16,462 nt of DNA, from the NCBI GenBank assembly GCA_003557605.1, contig PWNW01000352.1, positions 1 through 16,462 on the forward strand. The letters run 5' to 3'. Positions within the stretch are counted from its first letter, which is position 1. The number at the start of each line of letters is the position of its first letter. A program made the position numbers and the translations under genes. The notes under the pieces are model-generated. The model saw nothing but the letters and a program-made list of their open reading frames with translations. It made no database searches and was not told the origin of the DNA. Below, one piece after another: positions 6,867 to 14,534 of this stretch. The DNA comes from Spirochaetaceae bacterium. GTDB lineage: Bacteria > Spirochaetota > Spirochaetia > PWKH01.

Positions 6867-7409
6867 TTACAAATGTCTCAGTACGGCCTCAATCTCTCCC
6901 ACATACATCCGGTGATAGTCCTTTGCAGGATAGTGGCTGTGGATCTCTTCAACAGCAAACTGTTCAGGCGACAGTTCTCCGCTGTACAGTTTTCTGCACA
7001 CAAACATCTCCTTGGCCTGTTCAAACCCAAGGGCTGCACCGGAAATATGATGAGATCCGGTCAGATCCAGCGGAGTAAGTCCCGTTTCCTTGGCTTTGTC
7101 GGTATCTCTTCCGGATTTTGTCCCGCAGACCATCAGAGCTTTTTTCCATCTTTCATCAAAGAAGGAAAGGGAAAAATGGCTCCGTTTTTCCATATACTCA
7201 TAAGTATGCCGTACATAGCGCACAAATACAAAAGCTGCGGGTTTTCCCCAGATAAACCCGAATCCTCCCCAGGCTGCAGTCATTGTGTTCCAAGAGCTCA
7301 GCGTTCCAGCCGTCACAAGCATCCATTCATGCCCGATACGGGTAAAGGGATTCATCATGACTTCTTCGATATCACAGCTCTCAAACAGTGCCTTTGTTCT
7401 ATCGCTCAT
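6867..7409 (-). CDS. Flavin reductase-like domain protein
   Basis: A 180-residue FMN-binding split-barrel protein of the flavin reductase-like family. Visible family features are the opening MMNPFTRIGHEWMLVTAGT, the flavin-binding SSWNTMTAAWGGFGFIWGKPAAFVFVRYVRHTYEYM (about 38-74), HFSLSFFDERWKKALMVCGTKSGRDTDKAKETGL, and a C-terminal YPAKDYHRMYVGEIEAVL. Members typically bind FMN and reduce it, or act as redox partners for oxygenases or for reductases in anaerobes. The start at 7409 is chosen from GGAGG five bases upstream. The frame stays open to 7523, but those extra 38 residues lack family similarity and a ribosome binding site. It is followed closely by the phospholipase-like gene. Confidence 0.88.
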   Translation of the reverse strand: MSDRTKALFESCDIEEVMMNPFTRIGHEWMLVTAGTLSSWNTMTAAWGGFGFIWGKPAAFVFVRYVRHTYEYMEKRSHFSLSFFDERWKKALMVCGTKSGRDTDKAKETGLTPLDLTGSHHISGAALGFEQAKEMFVCRKLYSGELSPEQFAVEEIHSHYPAKDYHRMYVGEIEAVLRHL

Positions 7410-7450
7410 AGATCCTCCATACTGCATGGTGTTCTGCTCGCTCAGGGAGC

Positions 7451-7479
7451 AGTATACACGAAATCCGGCTGACCATAAA
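7451..7479 (-). promoter_or_regulatory. Possible promoter of the flavin reductase pair
   Basis: Minus strand: TTTATG (7479-7474), a 17-bp spacer, then TATACT (7456-7451), about 40 bases before the chosen start codon. The -10 is good and the -35 is poor. Confidence 0.35.
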
Positions 7480-7555
7480 GTAGAAAATGGAAAAAGAACT
7501 ATCAGGGAGACCTGCATGACCATGCTGAATGGAATCCAGGGTGTGAATATTATGA

Positions 7556-7593
7556 TACCCGTTTCAGATCAGTTTTCTGATAAGAAACGGGTA
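7556..7593. terminator. Long hairpin downstream of tctB, possible terminator
   Basis: The arms TACCCGTTTC and GAAACGGGTA (10 bp, perfect) enclose a small AG/AA internal loop, then ATCAG-TTTT-CTGAT (5 bp, four-base loop). It lies about 65 bases beyond the tctB stop on the minus strand and has no proper T-run on either side. It may terminate the tct operon with a weak tail, protect the mRNA 3' end, or be an operator for the flavin reductase pair. Confidence 0.5.
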
Positions 7594-7656
7594 CACACAA
7601 TCTGTTCAAAAACAACACATTGTCAGAACTTAGAAAATATTGCCAGGGAAGCTGCA

Positions 7657-8115
7657 CTAAAGGCCCAATAAATTCCTTGGCCAGTACAAACGCATAATCC
7701 TGCTGAAAGCCAGCAGGAGAACCAGCGTCGATGTTATGGAAATAACCACACCCCACCAGCGCATGCGTGCTTCTCGGTAAAGAAACGCCGCAAGAAAGAC
7801 AACTGATGCGGCAACGATACCTGCTAAAGAAATCAGCAGGATATACCCGAGGAACCATGCCAAATACGGAAGAGCTTTACGAACCTCAGTCACAGCATCG
7901 ATGGAGTCAACAGCGGTCTCCGATGAAGGTCCTGCCTGACCTTGGCGACGGGCAAAAATCAGTTTCCCGACATACACTCCGCTTAAAATCACACCGATAA
8001 CCGATACCGCAAAGGGAAAATACATAGCCAAGCGGTGAAACCCGATGCTGGTGTATGCGGCACCGCTGAACAGAACAAATAAAAGTATTCCAAAACCAAG
8101 TTTAAGATTATGCAT
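7657..8115 (-). CDS. tctB: Tripartite tricarboxylate transporter, small membrane subunit TctB
   Basis: A 152-residue membrane protein with four hydrophobic segments (about 4-25, 30-50, 83-113 and 118-140), the layout of TctB. The loop of about 30 polar residues in the middle is usual. TctB is the small integral subunit that works with TctA and the periplasmic TctC in secondary, ion-driven uptake of carboxylates. The start at 8115 overlaps the end of tctA by 8 bases and has AAGGA upstream, so translation is coupled. It is the last gene of the operon. Confidence 0.9.
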   Translation of the reverse strand: MHNLKLGFGILLFVLFSGAAYTSIGFHRLAMYFPFAVSVIGVILSGVYVGKLIFARRQGQAGPSSETAVDSIDAVTEVRKALPYLAWFLGYILLISLAGIVAASVVFLAAFLYREARMRWWGVVISITSTLVLLLAFSRIMRLYWPRNLLGL

Positions 8116-9583
8116 CGCGTTTTTCCTTCTTCACTCCACGCAGGGATCCATAGAATAGTATTCCCACAATTGCAACGGCGATACCGATCACAATCGGAGA
8201 TTTCATCCATTCAAATCCGTACCGGCTCATCGAAAGATGAAGATATCTCTCTGCCGGGGTCGAAAGAACAAACCCGATAATCAAAGGGGCCCGAGGCCAG
8301 TCAATCCTCTTCATGACCCATCCAAGAATTCCAATTACCACAAAGGTGATGATATCGCCCCAGTGACGGGTGCTCTGGTAGGACGCAACAATCATGATGA
8401 CGAAGAGAAACGGCACGAGCAGCTTACCAGGAATTAGGCTGATCTTCGAAACAACGCCGGAAAGACTTAAGCAAAGAACAGCACCAAACACATTAGCAAT
8501 AGCCAAGGTCCAGATAATCGTAAGCATTATAGGAAGGTCTGTAGATACCATGCGCGGGCCCGCTTGAATTCCCATAAGAATCAACCCGCCGAGGAGAATC
8601 GCAGTTGTGCTGCTTCCAGGAACACCGAAGAGCATCGTCGGCACGAGGGCGCCGCCTTCTTTCGCATTGTTGGCTGCTTCCGGAGCGATTACGCCGCGGA
8701 TATCGCCTTTACCGAAATTCTCGTTGTTTTTGCACGTCCGTGCCGCCAGACCATAGGTCACCCAGTTTACCACCGGCCCCCCGAGACCTGGAACAACACC
8801 GATCAAAACACCAAGTATTGCGTTCCAGACGATTAACCAACGATGTTTTATTGCATCCTTGATTCCTTCAACCCAGCTGCCGCTCAGTTCCGCTTGTCCG
8901 GCAATATTGGTTTGCCGTACAAGCAGATCCAGCATTTCAGGCAGCGCAAATAAACCGAGTGCCAGTACAGGCATCGGTATTCCGTCTAGAAGATAAATAA
9001 GATCAAAGGTAAACCGGTATCGTGATATCGCAGGGGCACCTCCAATTGAACCAAGGAAAAGCCCAAGAACTCCCGATAGAATCCCCGCCAACGGAGAAGA
9101 CTGAGATAGAATTGCCATCATGCTGAGGCCGAGCAAAGTAAGCATAAAAAGCTCAGGGGACCGCAAGGCCAGGACCAATGGCCTGGCAACACTTACGGTT
9201 CCAAAGAGAAGTGCAGCACCAATCAAACCGCCGACAAGGGAAGCTGTAAAGGCCGCACCGAGGGCGCGGGCCGCCTGGCCCTGCTGGGCCAGGGGATACC
9301 CGTCCATAATCGTTGATTGAGATCCCGCTGACCCCGGAATACCGAGCAGGACAGAGGGGAACGTATCAGCGGTATGGATCACCGCAACCATACCCATAAG
9401 AAGTGCCATGCCGCTGTACGGGTCCATACCAAAAACAAAGGGCAGGACCACGGACATTCCGACAGCTCCTCCCATACCAGGAAGGATACCAACAACTATT
9501 CCGATCACCGAACCCAGCAGGATAAATCCCATTCGGGCGGGTTGTAGGATCATCGTCAGTGCTTCTAAACCTGCTTCCAGCAT
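8108..9583 (-). CDS. tctA: Tripartite tricarboxylate transporter, large membrane subunit TctA
   Basis: A 491-residue, very hydrophobic protein with about 10-12 membrane segments. It shows the two internally related TctA signatures: LGSVIGIVVGILPGMGGAVG near the N-terminus and ILGVLIGVVPGLGGPVVNWV about 230 residues later. It also has IHTADTFPSVLLGIPGSAGSQST and LVPTMLFGVPGSSTTAILLGGL, the paired loops that line the transport path in this family. It forms the channel of the TTT transporter, powered by a H+ or Na+ gradient. AAGGAG lies about 10 bases before ATG 9583. It sits 19 bases after tctC and overlaps tctB. The solute is not set by this subunit. Confidence 0.95.
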   Translation of the reverse strand: MLEAGLEALTMILQPARMGFILLGSVIGIVVGILPGMGGAVGMSVVLPFVFGMDPYSGMALLMGMVAVIHTADTFPSVLLGIPGSAGSQSTIMDGYPLAQQGQAARALGAAFTASLVGGLIGAALLFGTVSVARPLVLALRSPELFMLTLLGLSMMAILSQSSPLAGILSGVLGLFLGSIGGAPAISRYRFTFDLIYLLDGIPMPVLALGLFALPEMLDLLVRQTNIAGQAELSGSWVEGIKDAIKHRWLIVWNAILGVLIGVVPGLGGPVVNWVTYGLAARTCKNNENFGKGDIRGVIAPEAANNAKEGGALVPTMLFGVPGSSTTAILLGGLILMGIQAGPRMVSTDLPIMLTIIWTLAIANVFGAVLCLSLSGVVSKISLIPGKLLVPFLFVIMIVASYQSTRHWGDIITFVVIGILGWVMKRIDWPRAPLIIGFVLSTPAERYLHLSMSRYGFEWMKSPIVIGIAVAIVGILFYGSLRGVKKEKRDA

Positions 9584-9602
9584 TGGGGTCTCTCCTTACG
9601 GA

Positions 9603-10718
9603 TCAGCGAGGATCCAGATCGTAGTTATCTACAAGAAACTGAACGAAGTCCTGGCGAACTTCCACTGAGAGTGCCGAAAGCATATCGCTTACAGCTGATT
9701 CAATCTCATCGCCGACAATCAGTTCATAGGGTCCAAACACCTGCTGCCCTTGTGCACGGAAATCAGGGTCCTGTGATACACGCACTGCTCCTTCGCGTAC
9801 AGCGAGCATAGCAGATTCAGGGGCGTCCTGCTGGAACCACATAACCTTCTCAAGAGTAAAAAGCACCTGACTTACCGCCTTGAAAATCTCCCAGGTGTGA
9901 CCAGACGGAGGTGTTCCATAGAGTTCTTCGTGAACTTCTGCAATTGAAGGCAGTTCAGGGAATGCAGGATCACGGACCACTTCACCGTCCCGAACCTGAC
10001 CAAAGGTAAACAGAGGAACAGCATACCCCTCTTCTACCAACGGAAGAACGTTTCCAAGATATCCGATCGTACCGTCACGGTTAATATTCACCTCACCCTG
10101 CTCGAAGGCAATTCTGATTGCTCCGCTGCCTTCGTATCCGAAGATCGTCTGGACGTCGAGTCCTAATACATCAAACGCTAAAAGTACGATTGCATCGGTG
10201 GATGCAACACCAATTGACCCGAACCGAAGCGGTTCTGAAGGATTGAGAAGGTCCTGCACTGATGAAACCCCAGCACGCGGATTTGAATAGATCACCGCAC
10301 CTGCAGGTACTCCGAAAGCCGGCTGCATATCAGCAAAATCAAATCGAATGCCAGGTTCGTTGAGCAGGTATGCCATTTTTGATGAACCTGCGCTGAACAG
10401 CATATTGAAACCGTCAGCACGACGTCTGAGAGCAAACTCATTATGCCCCTCAATACCGCCGCCTCCGGTAACATTTACAACCTGCACATTCGGCTGACCG
10501 GAAATATGTCTGGAAAGATAGGGGGCCATAAGCCGACCGATGGTATCAGTACCGCCCCCTGCAGACCAGGAGATAATCATTTCAATCGTATCATTGGACC
10601 GATAGAACTCATCCGGTGACACGTCACGAGGCGCCTCAGCGGCTCCGCCGGCAAAAACAAGAGAAACCGATGCAGCAAGCATAAGCGCTGCAATAAAAAA
10701 CTTAGAACATTGTCGCAT
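9603..10718 (-). CDS. tctC: Tripartite tricarboxylate transporter substrate-binding protein TctC (Bug family)
   Basis: A 371-residue secreted receptor. Residues 1-24 are a signal peptide (positive start, FFIAALMLAASVSLVFAGG) with no lipobox cysteine, so it should be released to the periplasm. The mature part begins with the domain I features IEMIISWSAGGGTDTIGRLMAPYL and VVNVTGGGGIEGHNEFA, then FGSIGVASTDAIV, as in Bug/TctC ligand-binding proteins. It is longer than most members (about 320), mainly in its last third. It collects a carboxylate, such as a tricarboxylate or dicarboxylate, and hands it to TctAB. AAAGGAG about 8 bases before ATG supports the start. It is the first gene of the operon, divergent from oadGAB. 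Confidence 0.93.
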   Translation of the reverse strand: MRQCSKFFIAALMLAASVSLVFAGGAAEAPRDVSPDEFYRSNDTIEMIISWSAGGGTDTIGRLMAPYLSRHISGQPNVQVVNVTGGGGIEGHNEFALRRRADGFNMLFSAGSSKMAYLLNEPGIRFDFADMQPAFGVPAGAVIYSNPRAGVSSVQDLLNPSEPLRFGSIGVASTDAIVLLAFDVLGLDVQTIFGYEGSGAIRIAFEQGEVNINRDGTIGYLGNVLPLVEEGYAVPLFTFGQVRDGEVVRDPAFPELPSIAEVHEELYGTPPSGHTWEIFKAVSQVLFTLEKVMWFQQDAPESAMLAVREGAVRVSQDPDFRAQGQQVFGPYELIVGDEIESAVSDMLSALSVEVRQDFVQFLVDNYDLDPR

Positions 10719-10812
10719 GTTTCATGCTCCTTTAAAATTTTTTCTGAACACGCGCCTCCCCTCCGGGTGGTAACTACGTGTCCGGTTTTCCGTGAAGAAA
10801 TTTTCGATTTGG

Positions 10813-10842
10813 ATACTACAATGTTATAAAACAAAACGTCAA
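10813..10842 (-). promoter_or_regulatory. Candidate promoter of tctCAB
   Basis: Minus strand: TTGACG (10842-10837), an 18-bp spacer, then TAGTAT (10818-10813), about 95 bases before the tctC start. Confidence 0.55.
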
Positions 10843-11087
10843 GCTCTATGCATTGCCCAGAAAGAGTATTTGAGCATATATCTGCAGTATGGATCTATTA
10901 TCTTTTACTATTGTAAGCATTTATTAATGTATTTTTCAGTTAACTAATTTCTTGTCCCGCTCTCTCATTTTGGTCTCTGAAGCCTCTTGACTCTGCGTCT
11001 TAACTGACTAAGGCCCGTCTTCAGGCTGGGCTGTCAAATGGAAAAAGAAACCCTAAGAAAACAGATCAATATCCCTATACGACCATC

Positions 11088-11116
11088 TTGAAAGTCTCCT
11101 GCTATCCCTATATATT
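11088..11116 (+). promoter_or_regulatory. Candidate promoter of oadGAB
   Basis: TTGAAA (11088-11093), a 17-bp spacer, then TATATT (11111-11116). Transcription would start near 11123, giving a leader of about 60 nt that contains the inverted repeat at 11134-11161. Confidence 0.6.
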
Positions 11117-11133
11117 TAGGCTGAGTTATTTTA

Positions 11134-11161
11134 CGCACAAAAATTCATTTGCAGTTGTGCG
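11134..11161. repeat. Inverted repeat in the oadG leader
   Basis: CGCACAA and TTGTGCG form perfect 7-bp arms around a 14-base spacer, 10 bases before the oadG AAGGAG. It could be a protein operator just downstream of the promoter, or a hairpin in the mRNA leader. Confidence 0.5.
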
Positions 11162-11183
11162 AAACCATATCAAGGAGTGCATC

Positions 11184-11414
11184 ATGAGTTCTATTGAACA
11201 AGGATTAGTCCTGATGCTGGTCGGTGTGGCAGTAGTTTTTATATTTCTCGTCATTCTGGTGTTTATTACAAAACTGCTGTCTTATGTTGTCCTTCGCTAC
11301 TTTCCTGAAAAGGAAAAACCCGCCCCGAAGAAACCTTCTGCACCTGCAGCAGGCAGCAGGGATGCGGAAATAGCAGCCGCCATAGCTGCGGCAACGGCCT
11401 ATTCAAAACGTTAA
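11184..11414 (+). CDS. oadG: Sodium-pumping decarboxylase, gamma subunit (OadG-like)
   Basis: A 76-residue protein with one N-terminal membrane segment (about 7-33, LVLMLVGVAVVFIFLVILVFI), a Pro/Lys/Ala-rich linker, and a C-terminal IAAAIAAATAYSK helix of the OadG type. The gamma subunit anchors the alpha carboxyltransferase to the membrane beta subunit and stabilises the complex. The start is placed at ATG 11184 because AAGGAG lies 7 bases upstream and the upstream open frame covers the promoter. It is the first gene of oadG-oadA-oadB, 18 bases before oadA. Confidence 0.9.
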   Translation: MSSIEQGLVLMLVGVAVVFIFLVILVFITKLLSYVVLRYFPEKEKPAPKKPSAPAAGSRDAEIAAAIAAATAYSKR

Positions 11415-11432
11415 ACTATGTAAGGAGCATTC

Positions 11433-13268
11433 ATGAAAAAGCGTGTAAAATTTATGGTAACGGCTTTTCGGGACGGATTTCAGTCTGCCTACGGAGCCAG
11501 AGTATTGACGAAAGACTTTATCCCTGCCGTTGAAGCTGCGGTACATGCAGGAATGGATCACTTTGAGGCCGGAGGCGGCGCAAGGTTCCAGTCCCTCTAT
11601 TTTTACTGCAATGAAGATGCCTTCGACATGATGGATAAGTTTCGAGAAGCTGCGGGCAAGGATGCCAATCTTCAGACCCTCGCCAGGGGCGTGAACGTAG
11701 TAGGTCTTGATTCTCAGCCGAAGGATATCATTGATCTCCATGCAAAGCTTTTTAAGAAGCATGGAATTTCCTCTATTCGAAACTTTGATGCACTCAATGA
11801 CGTAAACAACTTAACATATTCAGGTCAGTGCATTTATGATGCCGGGCTGAACCATGAAGCAGTTGTCACCATGATGGCGCTCCCTCCAGGAGCAACTGGA
11901 GCCCATGACGCTGAATTCTATAACGGAGTGCTGAAACAGATTCTTGATTCAGGAACGTCCTATAATTCAGTGTGCTTCAAGGACGCATCGGGTACTGCAA
12001 CTCCAAAAGTTGTCTATGACACGGTAAAGCAGGCGAGAAAACTGCTCGGCAAGGATACCCATCTGGTATTTCACTCCCATGATACTGCAGGAATCTGTAT
12101 TCAGCAGTATGTATCAGCGCTGAACGCCGGTGCTGATCAGGTGGATCTCTCCCTTGCTCCAGTTTCCGGAGGTACCTGCCAGCCCGACGTCATCACCATG
12201 TGGCATGCCCTCAGAGGTACGGAATTTGATTTGGGTATCGACATCGACAAGGTGATGGAAGCTGAAGAGGTGTTCAAGGAATGTATGGATGAATACTTCC
12301 TGCCGCCGGAAGCAACCATGGTCAATCCGCTTATTCCCTTTTCTCCGCTTCCAGGAGGAGCTCTTACAGCAAACACCCAGATGCTCAGGGATAACGGGCT
12401 GATGGACAAATTCCATGACATAACCATGGCAATGGGCGACGTAATCATGAAGGGAGGATATGGAACATCCGTAACCCCCGTATCTCAGTTCTACTTCCAG
12501 CAGGCATTCAACAACGTGGTTATGGGACCCTACAAGAAAATTGCAGAAGGCTACGGCAAGATGGTCCTGGGATACTTCGGAAAAACTCCGCTTAAGCCGG
12601 ACCCGGAAATTGTGAAAATTTGTGCTGAGCAGATGGGCCTTGAACCGACCGAGGAGACGGTCCTGGAACTTAATGAGAAGGACCCGAAGAAGGGCGTAAA
12701 GGCTGCAAAAGAGATGCTTGAAAAAGCGGGGCTTGAGATTACTGATGAAAACATCTTTATCGCTGCAACCTGCAAGGACAAGGGAATCCAGTTCCTGAAA
12801 GGCGAAGCACGCATGGGCATCAGACTGAAGGAACATGAGAAACCTGCTGAAGCGCCACCGGCCCCTGCGGCACCTGCGGCATCGGGATACACCGTAACCA
12901 TCAACAACAATTCCTATGCAGTAAAGCTTGAGGGCCAGAAAGCAGTAGTCAACGGCGTCAGTTATGATGTTTCCGTGCAGGAAGGAATCCAGGAAACTGC
13001 TCCTGCAGCAGCCCCTGCTCCTGCAGCTCCTGCTCCACAGGCGGGAGGCGGACCGTCGGTTGACGTGAAAGCGCCGATGCCGGGACTGATTCTGCGCATA
13101 GAGAAACAAGCGGGTGAAGCAGTTGAAGAGGGTGACCTTATTCTTGTGATGGAAGCAATGAAGATGGAAACCGAGATCTTCGCACCCCAGGCCGGTACTA
13201 TCTCCGAAATCAAAGTCACCCAAGGTGATCAGATGAAAGCCGGAGATGTTTTAGCGGTTATCTCATAA
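11433..13268 (+). CDS. oadA: Biotin-dependent decarboxylase alpha subunit (oxaloacetate decarboxylase-like, divergent active site)
   Basis: A 611-residue soluble subunit that moves CO2 from a carboxylic acid to its own biotin. Residues 1-300 are the TIM-barrel carboxyltransferase: FRDGFQS (D14, metal), SVCFKDASGTATP (K183, the lysine expected to be carbamylated), and HSHDTAG (H214, H216, metal). Residues 300-460 match the conserved post-barrel domain with PFSPLPGG. Two Ala/Pro-rich linkers (about 474-487 and 530-545) flank a short domain. The end is a biotinyl domain with VMEAMKMET (K577 biotinylated). In the oxaloacetate decarboxylase/pyruvate carboxylase family the second strand reads like WGGATFD; here it is GGGARFQ (47-53), so the substrate may not be oxaloacetate. 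AGGAG precedes the start, and oadB follows 13 bases on. Confidence 0.9.
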   Translation: MKKRVKFMVTAFRDGFQSAYGARVLTKDFIPAVEAAVHAGMDHFEAGGGARFQSLYFYCNEDAFDMMDKFREAAGKDANLQTLARGVNVVGLDSQPKDIIDLHAKLFKKHGISSIRNFDALNDVNNLTYSGQCIYDAGLNHEAVVTMMALPPGATGAHDAEFYNGVLKQILDSGTSYNSVCFKDASGTATPKVVYDTVKQARKLLGKDTHLVFHSHDTAGICIQQYVSALNAGADQVDLSLAPVSGGTCQPDVITMWHALRGTEFDLGIDIDKVMEAEEVFKECMDEYFLPPEATMVNPLIPFSPLPGGALTANTQMLRDNGLMDKFHDITMAMGDVIMKGGYGTSVTPVSQFYFQQAFNNVVMGPYKKIAEGYGKMVLGYFGKTPLKPDPEIVKICAEQMGLEPTEETVLELNEKDPKKGVKAAKEMLEKAGLEITDENIFIAATCKDKGIQFLKGEARMGIRLKEHEKPAEAPPAPAAPAASGYTVTINNNSYAVKLEGQKAVVNGVSYDVSVQEGIQETAPAAAPAPAAPAPQAGGGPSVDVKAPMPGLILRIEKQAGEAVEEGDLILVMEAMKMETEIFAPQAGTISEIKVTQGDQMKAGDVLAVIS

Positions 13269-13281
13269 CAAAGGAGATACC

Positions 13282-14430
13282 ATGAATATAGCAAATGCTT
13301 TTCAGGAATTTTGGAACGCCACTGGCGTAATGAACTTTACTATTGGGCAGCTTGTCATGATCCTGGTAGGGCTGGTGATGATTTATCTCGCCATTGCCAA
13401 GAAATATGAACCGCTGCTGCTGTTCACCATTGGTTTCGGCGCTATCCTTGCAAATATTCCCGTTGCAGAAATTTCCGGGCCGGAAGGATTTCTTGGGATT
13501 TTCTATCAGGCAGGCATTGCTAACGGGCTGTTTCCCCTTCTGATATTTATGGGAGTAGGCGCCATGACGGATTTCGGTCCGATGATTGCCAACCCGAAGA
13601 CACTGCTGCTGGGAGCAGCTGCCCAGGTCGGAATATTTATTGCGCTTCTGGGAGCTCTTGTACTAGATATGTTTCCGTTTATCTCCTTTTCCCTTGCTGA
13701 TGCCGCTTCAATCGGAATCATTGGGGGGGCAGACGGACCGACAGCCATCTATGTGACAAGCCAGCTTTCCATGAGACTGCTCGGACCGATTGCTGTTGCT
13801 GCCTATTCGTATATGTCCCTGGTTCCGATCATCCAACCGCCGATCATCCGTGCATTCACCACAAAGAAGGAACGGGTCATCAAGATGGAGCAGCTCAGGC
13901 ATGTGACGCAGCTTGAAAAAATACTGTTCCCGATTGCAGCGTTAGCTCTTTGTATTGTCCTGCTTCCCACAGCTACCCCGCTGATCGGATCGCTGATGTT
14001 CGGAAATCTGGCAAAGGAATGCGGAGTGGTTAACAGGATATCCGACACCCTGCAGAATGCATTGATCAATATAGTCACCATCTTTCTGGGGCTTGCAGTT
14101 GGTTCACGAATGGAAGCTCAGTATTTCCTCACCTTTGAAACCCTTGGTATCCTGGCCCTCGGTCTGGTGGCATTCGGATTCGGAACCATGACCGGAATTC
14201 TCCTTGCCAAGGTCATGAACAAGTTCAGCAAGGAAGATATCAACCCGATTATCGGAGCAGCGGGCGTTTCGGCGGTTCCGATGGCAGCCCGTGTTGCCAA
14301 CAAAGTCGGTCAGGAAGAGAATCCCCATAACTTCCTGCTCATGCATGCCATGGGTCCGAATGTTGCCGGAGTGCTGGGTTCTGCAGTTGCAGCAGGCATC
14401 CTGCTGGCAGTCGTACCGATTTTAATGTAG
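13282..14430 (+). CDS. oadB: Sodium-pumping decarboxylase, beta subunit (OadB-like)
   Basis: A 382-residue integral membrane protein with about nine to eleven hydrophobic segments. It decarboxylates carboxybiotin on the alpha subunit and exports Na+. Family motifs seen are FMGVGAMTDFGPMIANP (90-105), IGIIGGADGPTAIYVTS with D151 (the conserved Na+/H+ site aspartate), NPIIGAAGVSAVPMAARVANK, and HAMGPNVAGVLGSAVAAG near the end. All key motifs look intact, so the pump should work if alpha is functional. AAAGGAG lies six bases before ATG. It ends the oad operon; a strong terminator lies 22 bases after the stop. Confidence 0.94.
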   Translation: MNIANAFQEFWNATGVMNFTIGQLVMILVGLVMIYLAIAKKYEPLLLFTIGFGAILANIPVAEISGPEGFLGIFYQAGIANGLFPLLIFMGVGAMTDFGPMIANPKTLLLGAAAQVGIFIALLGALVLDMFPFISFSLADAASIGIIGGADGPTAIYVTSQLSMRLLGPIAVAAYSYMSLVPIIQPPIIRAFTTKKERVIKMEQLRHVTQLEKILFPIAALALCIVLLPTATPLIGSLMFGNLAKECGVVNRISDTLQNALINIVTIFLGLAVGSRMEAQYFLTFETLGILALGLVAFGFGTMTGILLAKVMNKFSKEDINPIIGAAGVSAVPMAARVANKVGQEENPHNFLLMHAMGPNVAGVLGSAVAAGILLAVVPILM

Positions 14431-14452
14431 TGTTTTATTGCTGATACATTTC

Positions 14453-14483
14453 AAGGCAGGAGGTCTACACCTCCTGCCTTTTT
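14453..14483 (+). terminator. Rho-independent terminator of oadGAB
   Basis: AAGGCAGGAGGT and ACCTCCTGCCTT form a perfect 12-bp stem around CTAC, running into TTTTT. It separates oadB from the dCMP deaminase. Confidence 0.93.
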
Positions 14484-14485
14484 GA

Positions 14486-14514
14486 TTGAACTTGGCAGGA
14501 AAAACAACTACAAT
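14486..14514 (+). promoter_or_regulatory. Promoter of the dCMP deaminase-kinase pair
   Basis: TTGAAC (14486-14491), a 17-bp spacer, then TACAAT (14509-14514), directly after the oad terminator. The predicted start near 14521 gives a leader of only about 14 nt that begins at the ribosome binding site. Confidence 0.6.
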
Positions 14515-14534
14515 ACCTTTCAAGGAGCGCATGG

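Larger units (their letters stand above)
10719..11183. other. 465-base divergent intergenic region between tctC and oadG
   Basis: No gene is seen on either strand. It holds a candidate promoter for each operon, an AT-rich middle (about 10860-10960), a perfect 8-bp palindrome AGTTAACT at 10938-10945, and an inverted repeat in the oadG leader. The length leaves room for a shared regulator to act on both operons, but no operator family could be named. Confidence 0.6.

Noticed and set aside
6837..7472. A 211-codon plus-strand open frame opposite the flavin reductase gene
   Set aside because: Antisense shadow; no ribosome binding site, and the minus-strand gene has a clear family match.
10860..11087. 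Possible tRNA or small RNA in the long tct-oad intergenic region
   Set aside because: No cloverleaf, no conserved T-loop sequence and no terminator was found there.
11088..11183. N-terminal extension of OadG from a TTG at 11088
   Set aside because: That TTG is the first half of the predicted -35 element. The ribosome binding site and family length support ATG 11184.
12114..13223. A 369-codon open frame on the minus strand inside oadA
   Set aside because: It is antisense to a clearly recognised gene, is rich in Cys, Arg, Phe and His as expected of a reverse-frame shadow, and matches no family.
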